Assembly: GCA_029558535.1 (NCBI GenBank)
Contig: JAKQEK010000040.1
Span: forward strand, 1 to 42,935
Direction: 5' to 3'
Length of the DNA stretch: 42,935 nt
Source: Bacteroidota bacterium
GTDB taxonomy: Bacteria; Bacteroidota; Bacteroidia; Bacteroidales; ML635J-15
This document shows, in pieces, positions 15,857 through 22,553 of the stretch. The translations under genes were made by a program, and so were the position numbers. How positions within the stretch are numbered: the stretch's first letter is position 1; each line of letters opens with the position of its first letter. The notes beneath the pieces are model-generated. The model did no database searches and had not been told where the DNA came from. It worked only from the letters and a program-made list of their open reading frames with translations.

Positions 15857-16900
15857 ATGAATAAATCTTCTATTAGGAAATTGTTATGTATTTCCATTCT
15901 AGTCGTAGTGTCTATATTCACAGTTGCACAATCAGGTAAACAAGCAAAACTTATTTCAAAAGTTCAAGGTTTTGGAATAATGTACCGGCTTCCGGGGATT
16001 TGGAGAGGTCCTGTTTATTCGTCAACCTCTGCAGGAAGTTTCGATAAGTGGTTTGTTGATCTTAGACCGGTTTCTCCTACTCAAATCTCACAATATTCTT
16101 TGTTAGATGAAAAGACAATAAATAATTTCAGTTTTTTTGTTGTTAAATACAATGGAGAAAACAGAATAGCTTTAAGAACAGAGGGATGTTTTGCTAATTC
16201 ATGTTGCATAACTTATGAGATTCTTGACTCTGTTAACGAAGTTGCGGGATATTATAGGTTTAGCGATTTTGTAGGTGGAGCCAATAGGGCTTATACCGAG
16301 ATTCGTTTCGGAGATAATAAAATGACAATGGAAGTTTATACAACCAAGTTTAATGAACTGAAAACACCGGTGCTACATTCCAGGTGGGAGGCAGACTTAT
16401 GTGATAAAGAAGCTGCTCAGGATGCCATTGCAAAATTCAAATATCCAAAAATGAAAAAAGTGAGGGATTTTACAGGTGAATTTAAAAATATGATTGAAAG
16501 CATTTATTATGTTTTTGAAAATGACCCCTATAAATCGTCAGAACAACCGTATTCCGGAAATATAAAAATCACTGTCTCAATATTAGAGAATATGAAAATG
16601 AATGAGCAGAATAAAGTTTTGATTATTCTAACAACTAAATCTTTATTTGATGGGATAGTGTTTTTGCAGGGAAATATTAAATATGAATCAAAAGCAGTTT
16701 ATCTGAATTATGACACAAAAGAATACACTATTAAAAATATTCATCCTGGTAAATATTACATTTATTCATTTGTTGATATTAATAATGATGGCAAGTTCCT
16801 GTCAGGCGATTATATGAGTTCTTCTACAAACTCTACCATAGTAGTTTCTGATGATATGACAACAGAATATTCTACAGTTATTGACTATATTATTCCTTAG
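15857..16900 (+). CDS. Exported protein of unknown function
   Basis: The 347 residues start with a signal peptide (about 1-25, ending VSIFTVAQ). The N-terminal 180 residues (GFGIMYRLPGIWRGPVYSST, FANSCCITYEILDSV, GYYRFSDFVGG) form an unrecognised beta-rich domain with a vicinal cysteine pair. The C-terminal 110 residues (SGNIKITVSILENM to HPGKYYIYSFVDINNDGKFL) resemble a carboxypeptidase-regulatory-like or transthyretin-like beta domain with a DINNDGKF calcium-loop-like motif. Probably periplasmic or on the surface. Confidence 0.68.
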   Translation: MNKSSIRKLLCISILVVVSIFTVAQSGKQAKLISKVQGFGIMYRLPGIWRGPVYSSTSAGSFDKWFVDLRPVSPTQISQYSLLDEKTINNFSFFVVKYNGENRIALRTEGCFANSCCITYEILDSVNEVAGYYRFSDFVGGANRAYTEIRFGDNKMTMEVYTTKFNELKTPVLHSRWEADLCDKEAAQDAIAKFKYPKMKKVRDFTGEFKNMIESIYYVFENDPYKSSEQPYSGNIKITVSILENMKMNEQNKVLIILTTKSLFDGIVFLQGNIKYESKAVYLNYDTKEYTIKNIHPGKYYIYSFVDINNDGKFLSGDYMSSSTNSTIVVSDDMTTEYSTVIDYIIP

Positions 16901-16938
16901 AATAATACAAATTAGGTTTGTAAATGTCTGGTTAAATT

Positions 16939-17044
16939 GATTGTAAATTTGTAATAGTCCAACCGCAGCCACTTTTTCAGTGGCAAGCTCAGCGAAGCTA
17001 ATTTTCGCTACACTCAATTTGACTAAACACATTTATCATCGGCA
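16939..17044 (+). repeat. Arm-conserved palindromic element, copy 1
   Basis: The left arm (16939-16959, starting GATTGTAAATTTGTAATAG) and right arm (17023-17044, ending TTTATCATCGGCA) are imperfect inverted repeats of each other. Both arms recur in reverse orientation at 18548-18621, the left arm identical over 21 bases and the right arm with one difference. The 63-bp interior is unlike that of the other copy but also forms hairpins: GCCACT-TTTTC-AGTGGC at 16968-16984, and an AGCGAA/TTCGCT pair just after it. Confidence 0.85.
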
Positions 17045-17183
17045 TTTAGCCTGCGTTTTATAAAAATAAATCGTAATTATTTAGCTTGTATCTAATATTA
17101 GCTTTTGTCATAGTATTTGTGCCGTCCTGATATCCCCAATTTAACAAATACATACGCCAAAAGCTATTGTTCTAGCTTGTGAA

Positions 17184-17201
17184 CCCGACTTAAAAGTCGG
17201 G
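17184..17201. repeat. Palindrome CCCGACTT-AA-AAGTCGGG
   Basis: This is a perfect 8-bp stem with a 2-base loop, followed 14 bp later by AGCCC-GCT-GGGCT (17216-17228). Both look like dispersed intergenic hairpins rather than a terminator, as no T-run follows. Confidence 0.8.
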
Positions 17202-17391
17202 GTTATTGATATTTTAGCCCGCTGGGCTCAGAATCATGAAACACCTAAATAATTACAATAAATTATAGAATTTAAAAATTCATGGACTGTTTATTATCTA
17301 TATTTGGTATTATATATAAGCATGTCAATTAAATTAATTTCCTAATTTTATTTTACTTAACATATTACATACTTCCTTTACATTAAAAATA

Positions 17392-17399
17392 TAACTTTG
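17392..17399 (+). promoter_or_regulatory. -7 element TAACTTTG before the lipoprotein gene
   Basis: A perfect TAnnTTTG lies 21 bp upstream of the 17421 start codon. No TTG is found at the right distance upstream, so confidence is limited. Confidence 0.4.
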
Positions 17400-17420
17400 T
17401 ATAAATTGATAGGAAGATAA

Positions 17421-18029
17421 ATGAAAACAAAAATACTTTTAGTTTTATCTCTATTCTTTTTGCTTATTTCTTGCAAGCCAATAATTTACAAAATATATGG
17501 TATTAAAAAACCGGATGTTGAAAATGAGCAAACAATAAAAGATAAAGCACTTAAATTTGGATTAGATACTACAAATATTGTTACCGTTAATGAATACGAC
17601 TTTTTGCAAGTTATGAAAGGTCAAGGAATTCCGGATGGACAAATCTTTGACAGAAACGGTCATTTTATTAATTATCGTCAAACAAATACTGACTGTAACG
17701 CCGGACTTTTTGAGTTTATCCCAAATCTCAAAACAGATACAGTATGCATAATAAACGATAGCATATTATTAGTGGATAAGCTAATGAAATTCAGAGATTT
17801 TAATGGAAATATTTTACAAGAAATCGAAAGTGCAGATTTTTATTTACTTATTTACTGGACAGTCTGGACAGGCAAACTCAATAAAGACCATGTTAAAATA
17901 TGGGAAGATTTGGCTCTCGAAAATCAAAACTGCAAAATTAAAGTCATTAAAGTCAATCTTGATATGCAGGAATATTGGGACAAAAATGAACTCAAACCAA
18001 TTTATGATGCAATGAGAAAAGGTAAATGA
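17421..18029 (+). CDS. Lipoprotein with thioredoxin-like segment lacking the CxxC cysteines
   Basis: The 202 residues begin with a lipoprotein signal (MKTKILLVLSLFFLLISC, lipid Cys18), so it is membrane anchored. The mature start KPIIYKIYGIKKPDVENE and the block FDRNGHFINYRQTNTDCNAG match a paralogous Bacteroidota lipoprotein family that I have seen but cannot name. Residues 138-180 (DFYLLIYWTVWTGKLNKD, then CKIKVIKVNLD) follow a thioredoxin fold. The active-site pattern WCxxC aligns with W149-T150-G151-K152-L153, so both redox cysteines are absent and disulfide chemistry is unlikely. The gene lies between two inverted copies of the palindromic element. Confidence 0.72.
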   Translation: MKTKILLVLSLFFLLISCKPIIYKIYGIKKPDVENEQTIKDKALKFGLDTTNIVTVNEYDFLQVMKGQGIPDGQIFDRNGHFINYRQTNTDCNAGLFEFIPNLKTDTVCIINDSILLVDKLMKFRDFNGNILQEIESADFYLLIYWTVWTGKLNKDHVKIWEDLALENQNCKIKVIKVNLDMQEYWDKNELKPIYDAMRKGK

Positions 18030-18291
18030 GTATTATTTTGACAAATAATTAAAAAAATGGAAGCGAAGATTGTAAAGATAAAATAGATTTCGTAATTCCT
18101 TACAAGTACCGGCATATCAAAAAAACATACATCAAAAGCACTTGTAGTAATGCATTCAAAAAAATGCTTAATGCAATAAGCAAAAAATAATAAAAATGCT
18201 TAAAGAGATAAACAAAAATAAACAAAAGTGTTTAATGTTAATAAGCAAAAAATAACAAAAAAGTTAATATATTAATTAAAACCTATTAGCT

Positions 18292-18355
18292 TATATTTGC
18301 CAAGAAATTCAGGAGTATGAAAAAGTGTATTATTCTCCTTACTTGTCCGGATTAG
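18292..18355 (+). pseudogene. Possible gene-start remnant cut off by repeat DNA
   Basis: TATATTTG (18292-18299), AGGAG (18311-18315) and an ATG at 18317 are followed by MKKCIILLTCPD and a stop at 18353-18355. A lysine-rich start followed by a hydrophobic run ending in cysteine looks like the beginning of a lipoprotein signal. The frame ends just where the repeat ACTTGTCCGGATTAGTGCGA (18341-18360) begins. It could be the 5' end of a gene interrupted by the downstream element, or chance. Confidence 0.3.
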
Positions 18356-18399
18356 TGCGACAAATTAAGGTCGCTCCAGACTTGTCCCAATAAGTGCGT
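18341..18399. repeat. Pair of 20-bp imperfect direct repeats
   Basis: ACTTGTCCGGATTAGTGCGA at 18341-18360 and ACTTGTCCCAATAAGTGCGT at 18380-18399 agree at 16 of 20 positions with a period of 39 bp. A further partial match (TTAGTGCG) occurs at 18863-18870. Confidence 0.8.
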
Positions 18400-18547
18400 T
18401 TTTTTAAATCAGAATTGTAAATCAACAAAACAGTATTCAATGCTCCGCGGGATGGCCTGGCAAAACGGCGGGCAGCTCAAGCGGTGAGAGCGAAACAATT
18501 AGAACCGAAGCTCGGCGAAGCCAATTGTGTCGAGCCGACATGACAAG

Positions 18548-18621
18548 TGCCGATGATAAATTTGTTTAGTATAATCGAGCAATTGAAATTGCGAAGATTA
18601 GACTATTACAAATTTACAATC
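18548..18621 (-). repeat. Arm-conserved palindromic element, copy 2 (inverted)
   Basis: This is the reverse-oriented partner of 16939-17044. Arms at 18548-18569 and 18601-18621 flank a 31-bp interior that has its own perfect hairpin GCAATT-GA-AATTGC (18579-18592). The arms pair with each other as CCGATxxTAAATTTGT around this centre, so the whole 75 bp could extrude as a cruciform or fold as RNA. Confidence 0.85.
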
Positions 18622-18632
18622 GGTGTCGTTCT

Positions 18633-18786
18633 CTAAAACAAATATTTTGAGTACTGGCCAAAGGGGTATGGCATTTGTTTTAGGTCAAGGTCGACGTACA
18701 ATTCTTTTGTTTCGTCTCGAGGTGCGTTGGGCAGCATCGTTTTGCCTTGACTTTTTTGTAACTTTTTTTGTTAAGAAAAAAAGTTT
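18633..18786. repeat. Chain of three inverted repeats
   Basis: Perfect arms CTAAAACAAAT (18633-18643) / ATTTGTTTTAG (18673-18683) are followed directly by GTCAAGG (18684-18690) / CCTTGAC (18745-18751) and then AACTTTTTTT (18760-18769) / AAAAAAAGTT (18777-18786). The three stems abut in order, as in a structured RNA or a decayed mobile element. Confidence 0.7.
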
Positions 18787-18986
18787 GATATAAATAAATA
18801 AAGCGAATTTTGTTAGCTTTTGACCAGCTATTATTTACTTGAAATATTTTTCAAGAACTGCCTTAGTGCGGCAAAAACATATGTTTTAATTTGTATATTG
18901 CAGATATTCAAGCATATAAAGCTGTGCTAAAATTCGAAGGGACAAGTCGGGAGCTATAAATTTATTTATTATTATTTGTCAAAAAA

Positions 18987-20369
18987 CTACGTGTTAATTT
19001 CTTTTATAATTCTTTTTGCCAAATTATCTGCATTTACTTTACTTGTACTCTCGGCATAGATACGAATTATTGGTTCTGTATTTGACTTTCGTAAATGCAC
19101 CCATTCTTTTGTTTCAGGAAATTCGATTTTAACTCCGTCAATCGTATGCAAAGGATTATTTTTATATTTCTCTGCCATTTTTGACAGGATTTTATCTACG
19201 TCAATTCCCTCATTTAGCTGTATTTTGTTTTTTGAAATGTAGTAGTCAGGATATGTTTTGCGGATTTCTGAAACTTTCAGTTTACTTTCTGCCATAAGCG
19301 ATAAAAACAAAGCAATTCCAACCAGAGCATCTCTTCCGTAATGAGACTCGGGATAAATTACACCACCATTCCCTTCGCCTCCGATTATAGCCCCAACCTC
19401 TTTCATTTTTTCAACTACATTAACTTCTCCAACTGCAGCAGTATAATATGTTTTTCCGTATTTTTCCGTTACATCTCTTAATGCTCGTGTAGATGAAAGA
19501 TTTGAAACAGTATTATCAGGTGTCTTGGACAAAATATAATCTGCAACAGCCACCAAAGTATATTCTTCGCCGAACATTGAACCGTCTTCACAAATTATTG
19601 CCAAACGGTCCACATCAGGGTCAACAACAAAACCAACATCGGCGTTTTTTTCTTTAATAAGATTGCTAATATCACTGAGGTTTTCCGGCAAAGGCTCGGG
19701 ATTGTGCGGGAAGTCTCCGTTTGGGGTGCAATACAATTCAATTATGTTTTTTACACCCAGACTCTTTAATAATTTGGGTATTGCAAAACCACCTACTGAA
19801 TTGACACAATCAATAGCAACAGTAAAGTTTGATTCTTTTATAGCTTCTTTGTTTACCAATTTCAGTTTTAGTATTGAATTGATATGATTATTTTCATAAT
19901 CACGAATTCTTAAAGTTTTTCCGATCTCTTCGATTTTACTGTATTCAAAATCTGACTTTTCAGCCAATTCGAGAATTCTGTTACCTTCTTCTGCATTTAG
20001 AAATTCTCCTCTGTTGTTCAATAGCTTTAGGGCGTTCCAATTTTTAGGGTTATGGCTTGCTGTTATAATAATACCTCCGGCAGCATTTTCTTTTATCACA
20101 GCAAGTTCTGTTGTTGGAGTAGTTGCTAAACCAATATTTATAACATCAAAGCCTAACGAATTTAAAACAGAGACAACAATATTCTCAATCATTTTCCCCG
20201 AAGGACGTGCGTCTCTTCCAACAACGACTTTTTTTAAATTTTGATGATTTTCTTTTATCCACAATGCATAAGCAGATGTATATTTTATAATATCGAGGGG
20301 TGTCAGATTTTCTCCTGAATTTCCACCTATTGTTCCTCTAATTCCCGATATTGATTTTATGAGTGTCAT
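18987..20369 (-). CDS. glmM: Phosphoglucosamine mutase (phosphohexomutase family)
   Basis: The 460 residues show all four active-site elements of the alpha-D-phosphohexomutase family: TASHNP with the phosphoserine Ser105, the metal loop DPDVDR (about 250-255), the sugar loop GGEGNGG (about 329-335) and the phosphate-binding RKSNTEPIIRIYAES near 427-441. GlmM converts glucosamine-6-phosphate to glucosamine-1-phosphate for peptidoglycan and LPS precursors. The serine context and length fit GlmM as found in Bacteroidota, but a phosphomannomutase or phosphoglucomutase activity cannot be excluded from sequence alone. It is divergent from rpsU. Confidence 0.85.
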   Translation of the reverse strand: MTLIKSISGIRGTIGGNSGENLTPLDIIKYTSAYALWIKENHQNLKKVVVGRDARPSGKMIENIVVSVLNSLGFDVINIGLATTPTTELAVIKENAAGGIIITASHNPKNWNALKLLNNRGEFLNAEEGNRILELAEKSDFEYSKIEEIGKTLRIRDYENNHINSILKLKLVNKEAIKESNFTVAIDCVNSVGGFAIPKLLKSLGVKNIIELYCTPNGDFPHNPEPLPENLSDISNLIKEKNADVGFVVDPDVDRLAIICEDGSMFGEEYTLVAVADYILSKTPDNTVSNLSSTRALRDVTEKYGKTYYTAAVGEVNVVEKMKEVGAIIGGEGNGGVIYPESHYGRDALVGIALFLSLMAESKLKVSEIRKTYPDYYISKNKIQLNEGIDVDKILSKMAEKYKNNPLHTIDGVKIEFPETKEWVHLRKSNTEPIIRIYAESTSKVNADNLAKRIIKEINT

Positions 20370-20386
20370 AATCGTTATTTTTTGGG

Positions 20387-20394
20387 CAAAATTA
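20387..20394 (-). promoter_or_regulatory. -7 element TAATTTTG before glmM
   Basis: A perfect TAnnTTTG on the minus strand lies 17 bp upstream of the glmM start codon. No clear -33 partner is visible. Confidence 0.4.
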
Positions 20395-20465
20395 ACATAA
20401 ATACTAATAATTTGTGTTTATCTTGAGTGTAGTTGTGATTAAAATTAAAAATTTTATTTAAAAAA

Positions 20466-20496
20466 TTTGTCGGATAAGTAATAATGTGTATTTTTG
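20466..20496 (+). promoter_or_regulatory. Promoter of rpsU-xer-hpf
   Basis: TTTG (20466-20469), exactly 19 bp, then TATTTTTG (20489-20496): a full match to the Bacteroidota sigma-70-type consensus. The leader to the rpsU start codon is about 55 nt. Confidence 0.8.
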
Positions 20497-20555
20497 CAGC
20501 CCTGAAAATATTTAAGTAAGGATAAATTTTAAGTAAAATATAAAATTAATAAAGA

Positions 20556-20753
20556 ATGATTATTGTACCGGTAAAAGAAGGCGAAAACATTGACAGAGCG
20601 TTGAAACGTTTTAAAAGAAAATTTGAAAAAACTGGAGTTGTCAAAGAATTAAGAAATCGTCAGGCATTTGAAAAGCCATCAATTACAAAACGTCAGCAAA
20701 AATTACATGCTATTTACGTTCAAGAATTGCAACGTACTCAAGAAAATTTATAA
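20556..20753 (+). CDS. rpsU: 30S ribosomal protein S21
   Basis: The 65 residues start MIIVPVKEGENIDRALKRFKRK and end in a lysine/arginine/glutamine-rich helix, as S21 does. S21 is a late-assembling small-subunit protein near the anti-Shine-Dalgarno site; in Bacteroidota S21 and its neighbours help occlude that site, in line with the general lack of SD sequences seen in this window. It opens the rpsU-xer-hpf group, which precedes the tRNA/tuf block. Confidence 0.95.
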   Translation: MIIVPVKEGENIDRALKRFKRKFEKTGVVKELRNRQAFEKPSITKRQQKLHAIYVQELQRTQENL

Positions 20754-20830
20754 TAAATCTTCTTAGGTTTTGTAACTATTAAGTTCAAAATTCGTATTAA
20801 ATTACATATTTGAAGATTGTGTAGGTTAAT

Positions 20831-21727
20831 ATGAATATTGAAGTCTTTATTAAATACCTCAGATACGAAAAAAGATATTCAGAGCATACAATAAAATCAT
20901 ACGAGACTGACTTGATACAGTTTCGTAATTTTATTTTGTCGGAATCCGAATATAAAAACCTAGATAAGGCTTTTATACCTGATTTTAATTTAATCAGGAG
21001 GTGGATGATTAATCTAAACAATTCAGGTTGCACCTCTGTGACCATTAATCGTAAACTGTCTTCACTAAAGTCGTACATAAAATATTTGAAAAAAGAAGGA
21101 GTTGAGATTGATGACCCCTTTGAGAAGATAATAAGTCCAAAAAACAAACGCAGATTACCGGAATTTGTTCAGGAGGCTCAAATGAATAAGCTGGACAATC
21201 CTGAATTTTTTAGTAATGATTTTTCCGGTCTTCGTGATAAATTTATTCTAGAGTTATTTTATAATACAGGAATGCGTTTATCAGAATTGATTGAATTAAA
21301 ACATGGTGACTTTAATTTGTCGGGAGAAAATGTTAAAGTTTTTGGAAAAAGGAAAAAAGAAAGAATAATTCCTTTGAATCTTTATACCATTAATATATAT
21401 AATAAATACTGTGAGTCGAAAAATGAGTTGGGATTTAGTGTTGATAAAAATTCATATTTATTTGTTACCGATAAAGGCAATAAAATGTATGGTAATTTTG
21501 TTTATAGGAAGATAGTTTATTATCTCGGATTAGTTACCGGAATTGACAAAAAATCTCCGCATGTATTGCGGCATACATTTGCAACACATATGTTAAATAA
21601 TGGTGCAGATCTTAATGTTATTAAAGAGTTGTTAGGACATGCCGGCCTGGCAGCCACACAAATTTATACACATAATTCATTTGAGAAAATTAAAAATATT
21701 TACAAACGAGCTCATCCAAGAGCATAA
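20831..21727 (+). CDS. Site-specific tyrosine recombinase, XerC/XerD family
   Basis: The 298 residues have the standard two-domain layout: a SAM-like core-binding domain (1 to about 90, FIKYLRYEKRYSEHTIKSYE) and a catalytic domain. Active-site residues are visible: Arg149 in NTGMRLSELIELKHGD, HVLRHTFATH (His244, Arg247), LGHAGL and the nucleophile Tyr279 in QIYTHNSF. Length is that of XerC/D, without integrase extensions. These enzymes resolve chromosome dimers at dif. The position between rpsU and hpf is the housekeeping one I know from Bacteroidota. Whether it is XerC or XerD cannot be decided here. Confidence 0.9.
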   Translation: MNIEVFIKYLRYEKRYSEHTIKSYETDLIQFRNFILSESEYKNLDKAFIPDFNLIRRWMINLNNSGCTSVTINRKLSSLKSYIKYLKKEGVEIDDPFEKIISPKNKRRLPEFVQEAQMNKLDNPEFFSNDFSGLRDKFILELFYNTGMRLSELIELKHGDFNLSGENVKVFGKRKKERIIPLNLYTINIYNKYCESKNELGFSVDKNSYLFVTDKGNKMYGNFVYRKIVYYLGLVTGIDKKSPHVLRHTFATHMLNNGADLNVIKELLGHAGLAATQIYTHNSFEKIKNIYKRAHPRA

Positions 21728-21742
21728 AAGAAAGGAAAAGTT

Positions 21743-22042
21743 ATGAACATTAAAATTCAGTCAGTGCGTTTTGACGCAGATAAAAAATTAATCAATTATG
21801 TTGAGTCGAAAGTTGGTAAATTAAATCAGGTTGCTGATGATATTTTAGGTGCGGAAGTGATTTTAAGGATAGATAATTCCGATTCAAACGACAATAAAAC
21901 TGCGGAAATAAGAATTGACATTCCTCGTGGCACAGATATTTTTGCAAAAAAACAATCCAAAACATTCGAAGAATCAATAGATTTAGCAACGGGTGCATTA
22001 CGTCGTCAGCTTAAAAAATTTAAAGAAAAAAAACGCAATTAA
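21743..22042 (+). CDS. hpf: Ribosome hibernation-promoting factor, short form
   Basis: The 99 residues match the HPF/YfiA family: MNIKIQSVRFDADKKLINYV, a central EVILRIDNSDSNDNKTAEIR strand pair and the basic C-terminal FEESIDLATGALRRQLKKFK helix. It lacks the extra dimerisation domain of long HPF. It binds the 30S decoding region in stationary phase. It starts 15 bp after the recombinase gene, so it is in the same operon. Confidence 0.93.
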   Translation: MNIKIQSVRFDADKKLINYVESKVGKLNQVADDILGAEVILRIDNSDSNDNKTAEIRIDIPRGTDIFAKKQSKTFEESIDLATGALRRQLKKFKEKKRN

Positions 22043-22070
22043 AAAAAAAATAAAAAAGTTATACATTTTT

Positions 22071-22101
22071 TTTGGTTAATAATAAATAATTCATACATTT
22101 G
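22071..22101 (+). promoter_or_regulatory. Promoter of the tRNA-tuf operon
   Basis: TTTG (22071-22074), exactly 19 bp, then TACATTTG (22094-22101): a perfect consensus. It lies 56 bp before the first tRNA, so it should drive the four tRNAs and tuf. Confidence 0.8.
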
Positions 22102-22157
22102 CAGTCCTTTTTAGAAAGGAAAAATAGGTTCTTTAAATGTGTGAATTTTTTATTTTG

Positions 22158-22230
22158 GCCGATGTAGCTCAGTTGGTAGAGCAGCTGATTTGTAATCAGC
22201 CGGTCGGCGGTTCGAGTCCGTCCATCGGCT
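22158..22230 (+). tRNA. tRNA-Thr (anticodon TGT)
   Basis: The acceptor arms GCCGATG / CATCGGC pair fully. The anticodon stem GCTGA/TCAGC closes the loop TTTGTAA, giving anticodon TGT. GTTCGAGTC forms the T-loop region. CCA is not encoded. Confidence 0.96.
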
Positions 22231-22246
22231 CAATTTAATATAGGTT

Positions 22247-22329
22247 GGGGGGATACCAAAGTGGCCAACTGGAGCAGACTGTAAATCTGTTGTCGTACGA
22301 CTTCGGAGGTTCGAATCCTTCTCCCCCCA
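22247..22329 (+). tRNA. tRNA-Tyr (anticodon GTA)
   Basis: This is an 83-nt tRNA with the long variable arm expected of bacterial tRNA-Tyr. Acceptor arms are GGGGGGA / TCCCCCC, and the anticodon loop CTGTAAA gives GTA. CCA is not encoded. Confidence 0.96.
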
Positions 22330-22339
22330 CAAAAAAATT

Positions 22340-22413
<74 letters not shown>

Positions 22414-22419
22414 AGAGGT

Positions 22420-22491
<72 letters not shown>

Positions 22492-22553
22492 CGGTTTGTA
22501 ATAAATGAAGTGAATTTAAATATGTTTAATTATTAATATTAATTTTTTAAGCC

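Larger units (their letters stand above)
16901..17420. other. Gene-free stretch with palindromic repeats
   Basis: No credible gene is present in these 520 bp. It holds the arm-conserved element at 16939-17044, an 8-bp-stem palindrome at 17184-17201, a second small hairpin at 17216-17228 and a possible -7 box at 17392-17399. The rest is AT-rich and unremarkable. Confidence 0.75.
18373..18954. mobile_element. Possible non-autonomous element bounded by 16-bp inverted repeats
   Basis: GCTCCAGACTTGTCCC (18373-18388) and GGGACAAGTCGGGAGC (18939-18954) are inverted repeats matching at 15 of 16 positions. They enclose 550 bp without a gene. The interior has different composition from the surroundings (a GC-rich patch at 18440-18545) and many stem-loops. 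No target-site duplication is evident and no transposase is encoded, so it is at best a decayed or non-autonomous element. Confidence 0.4.
18030..18986. other. 957-bp gene-free region rich in inverted repeats
   Basis: The first 290 bp are AT-rich with a repeated TAAGCAAAAAATAA (18176-18189 and 18242-18255). A -7 box and a broken-off reading frame follow, then a 582-bp segment bounded by 16-bp inverted repeats that contains a GC-rich island (about 18440-18545), the second palindromic element and several further stem-loops. No intact gene or transposase is seen. Confidence 0.75.

Noticed and set aside
17184..17228. Intrinsic terminator after the 15857 gene
   Set aside because: Two neat hairpins are present, but neither is followed by a T-run and they lie about 280 bp past the gene end.
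16939..18621. Integron attC sites
   Set aside because: The palindromic elements share the idea of conserved ends and variable centre, but the ends lack the RYYYAAC/GTTRRRY cores and no integron integrase is present in the window.
20831..21727. Phage or island integrase
   Set aside because: The protein has the standard XerC/D length and sits in the housekeeping order rpsU-xer-hpf; no att sites or phage genes are near.
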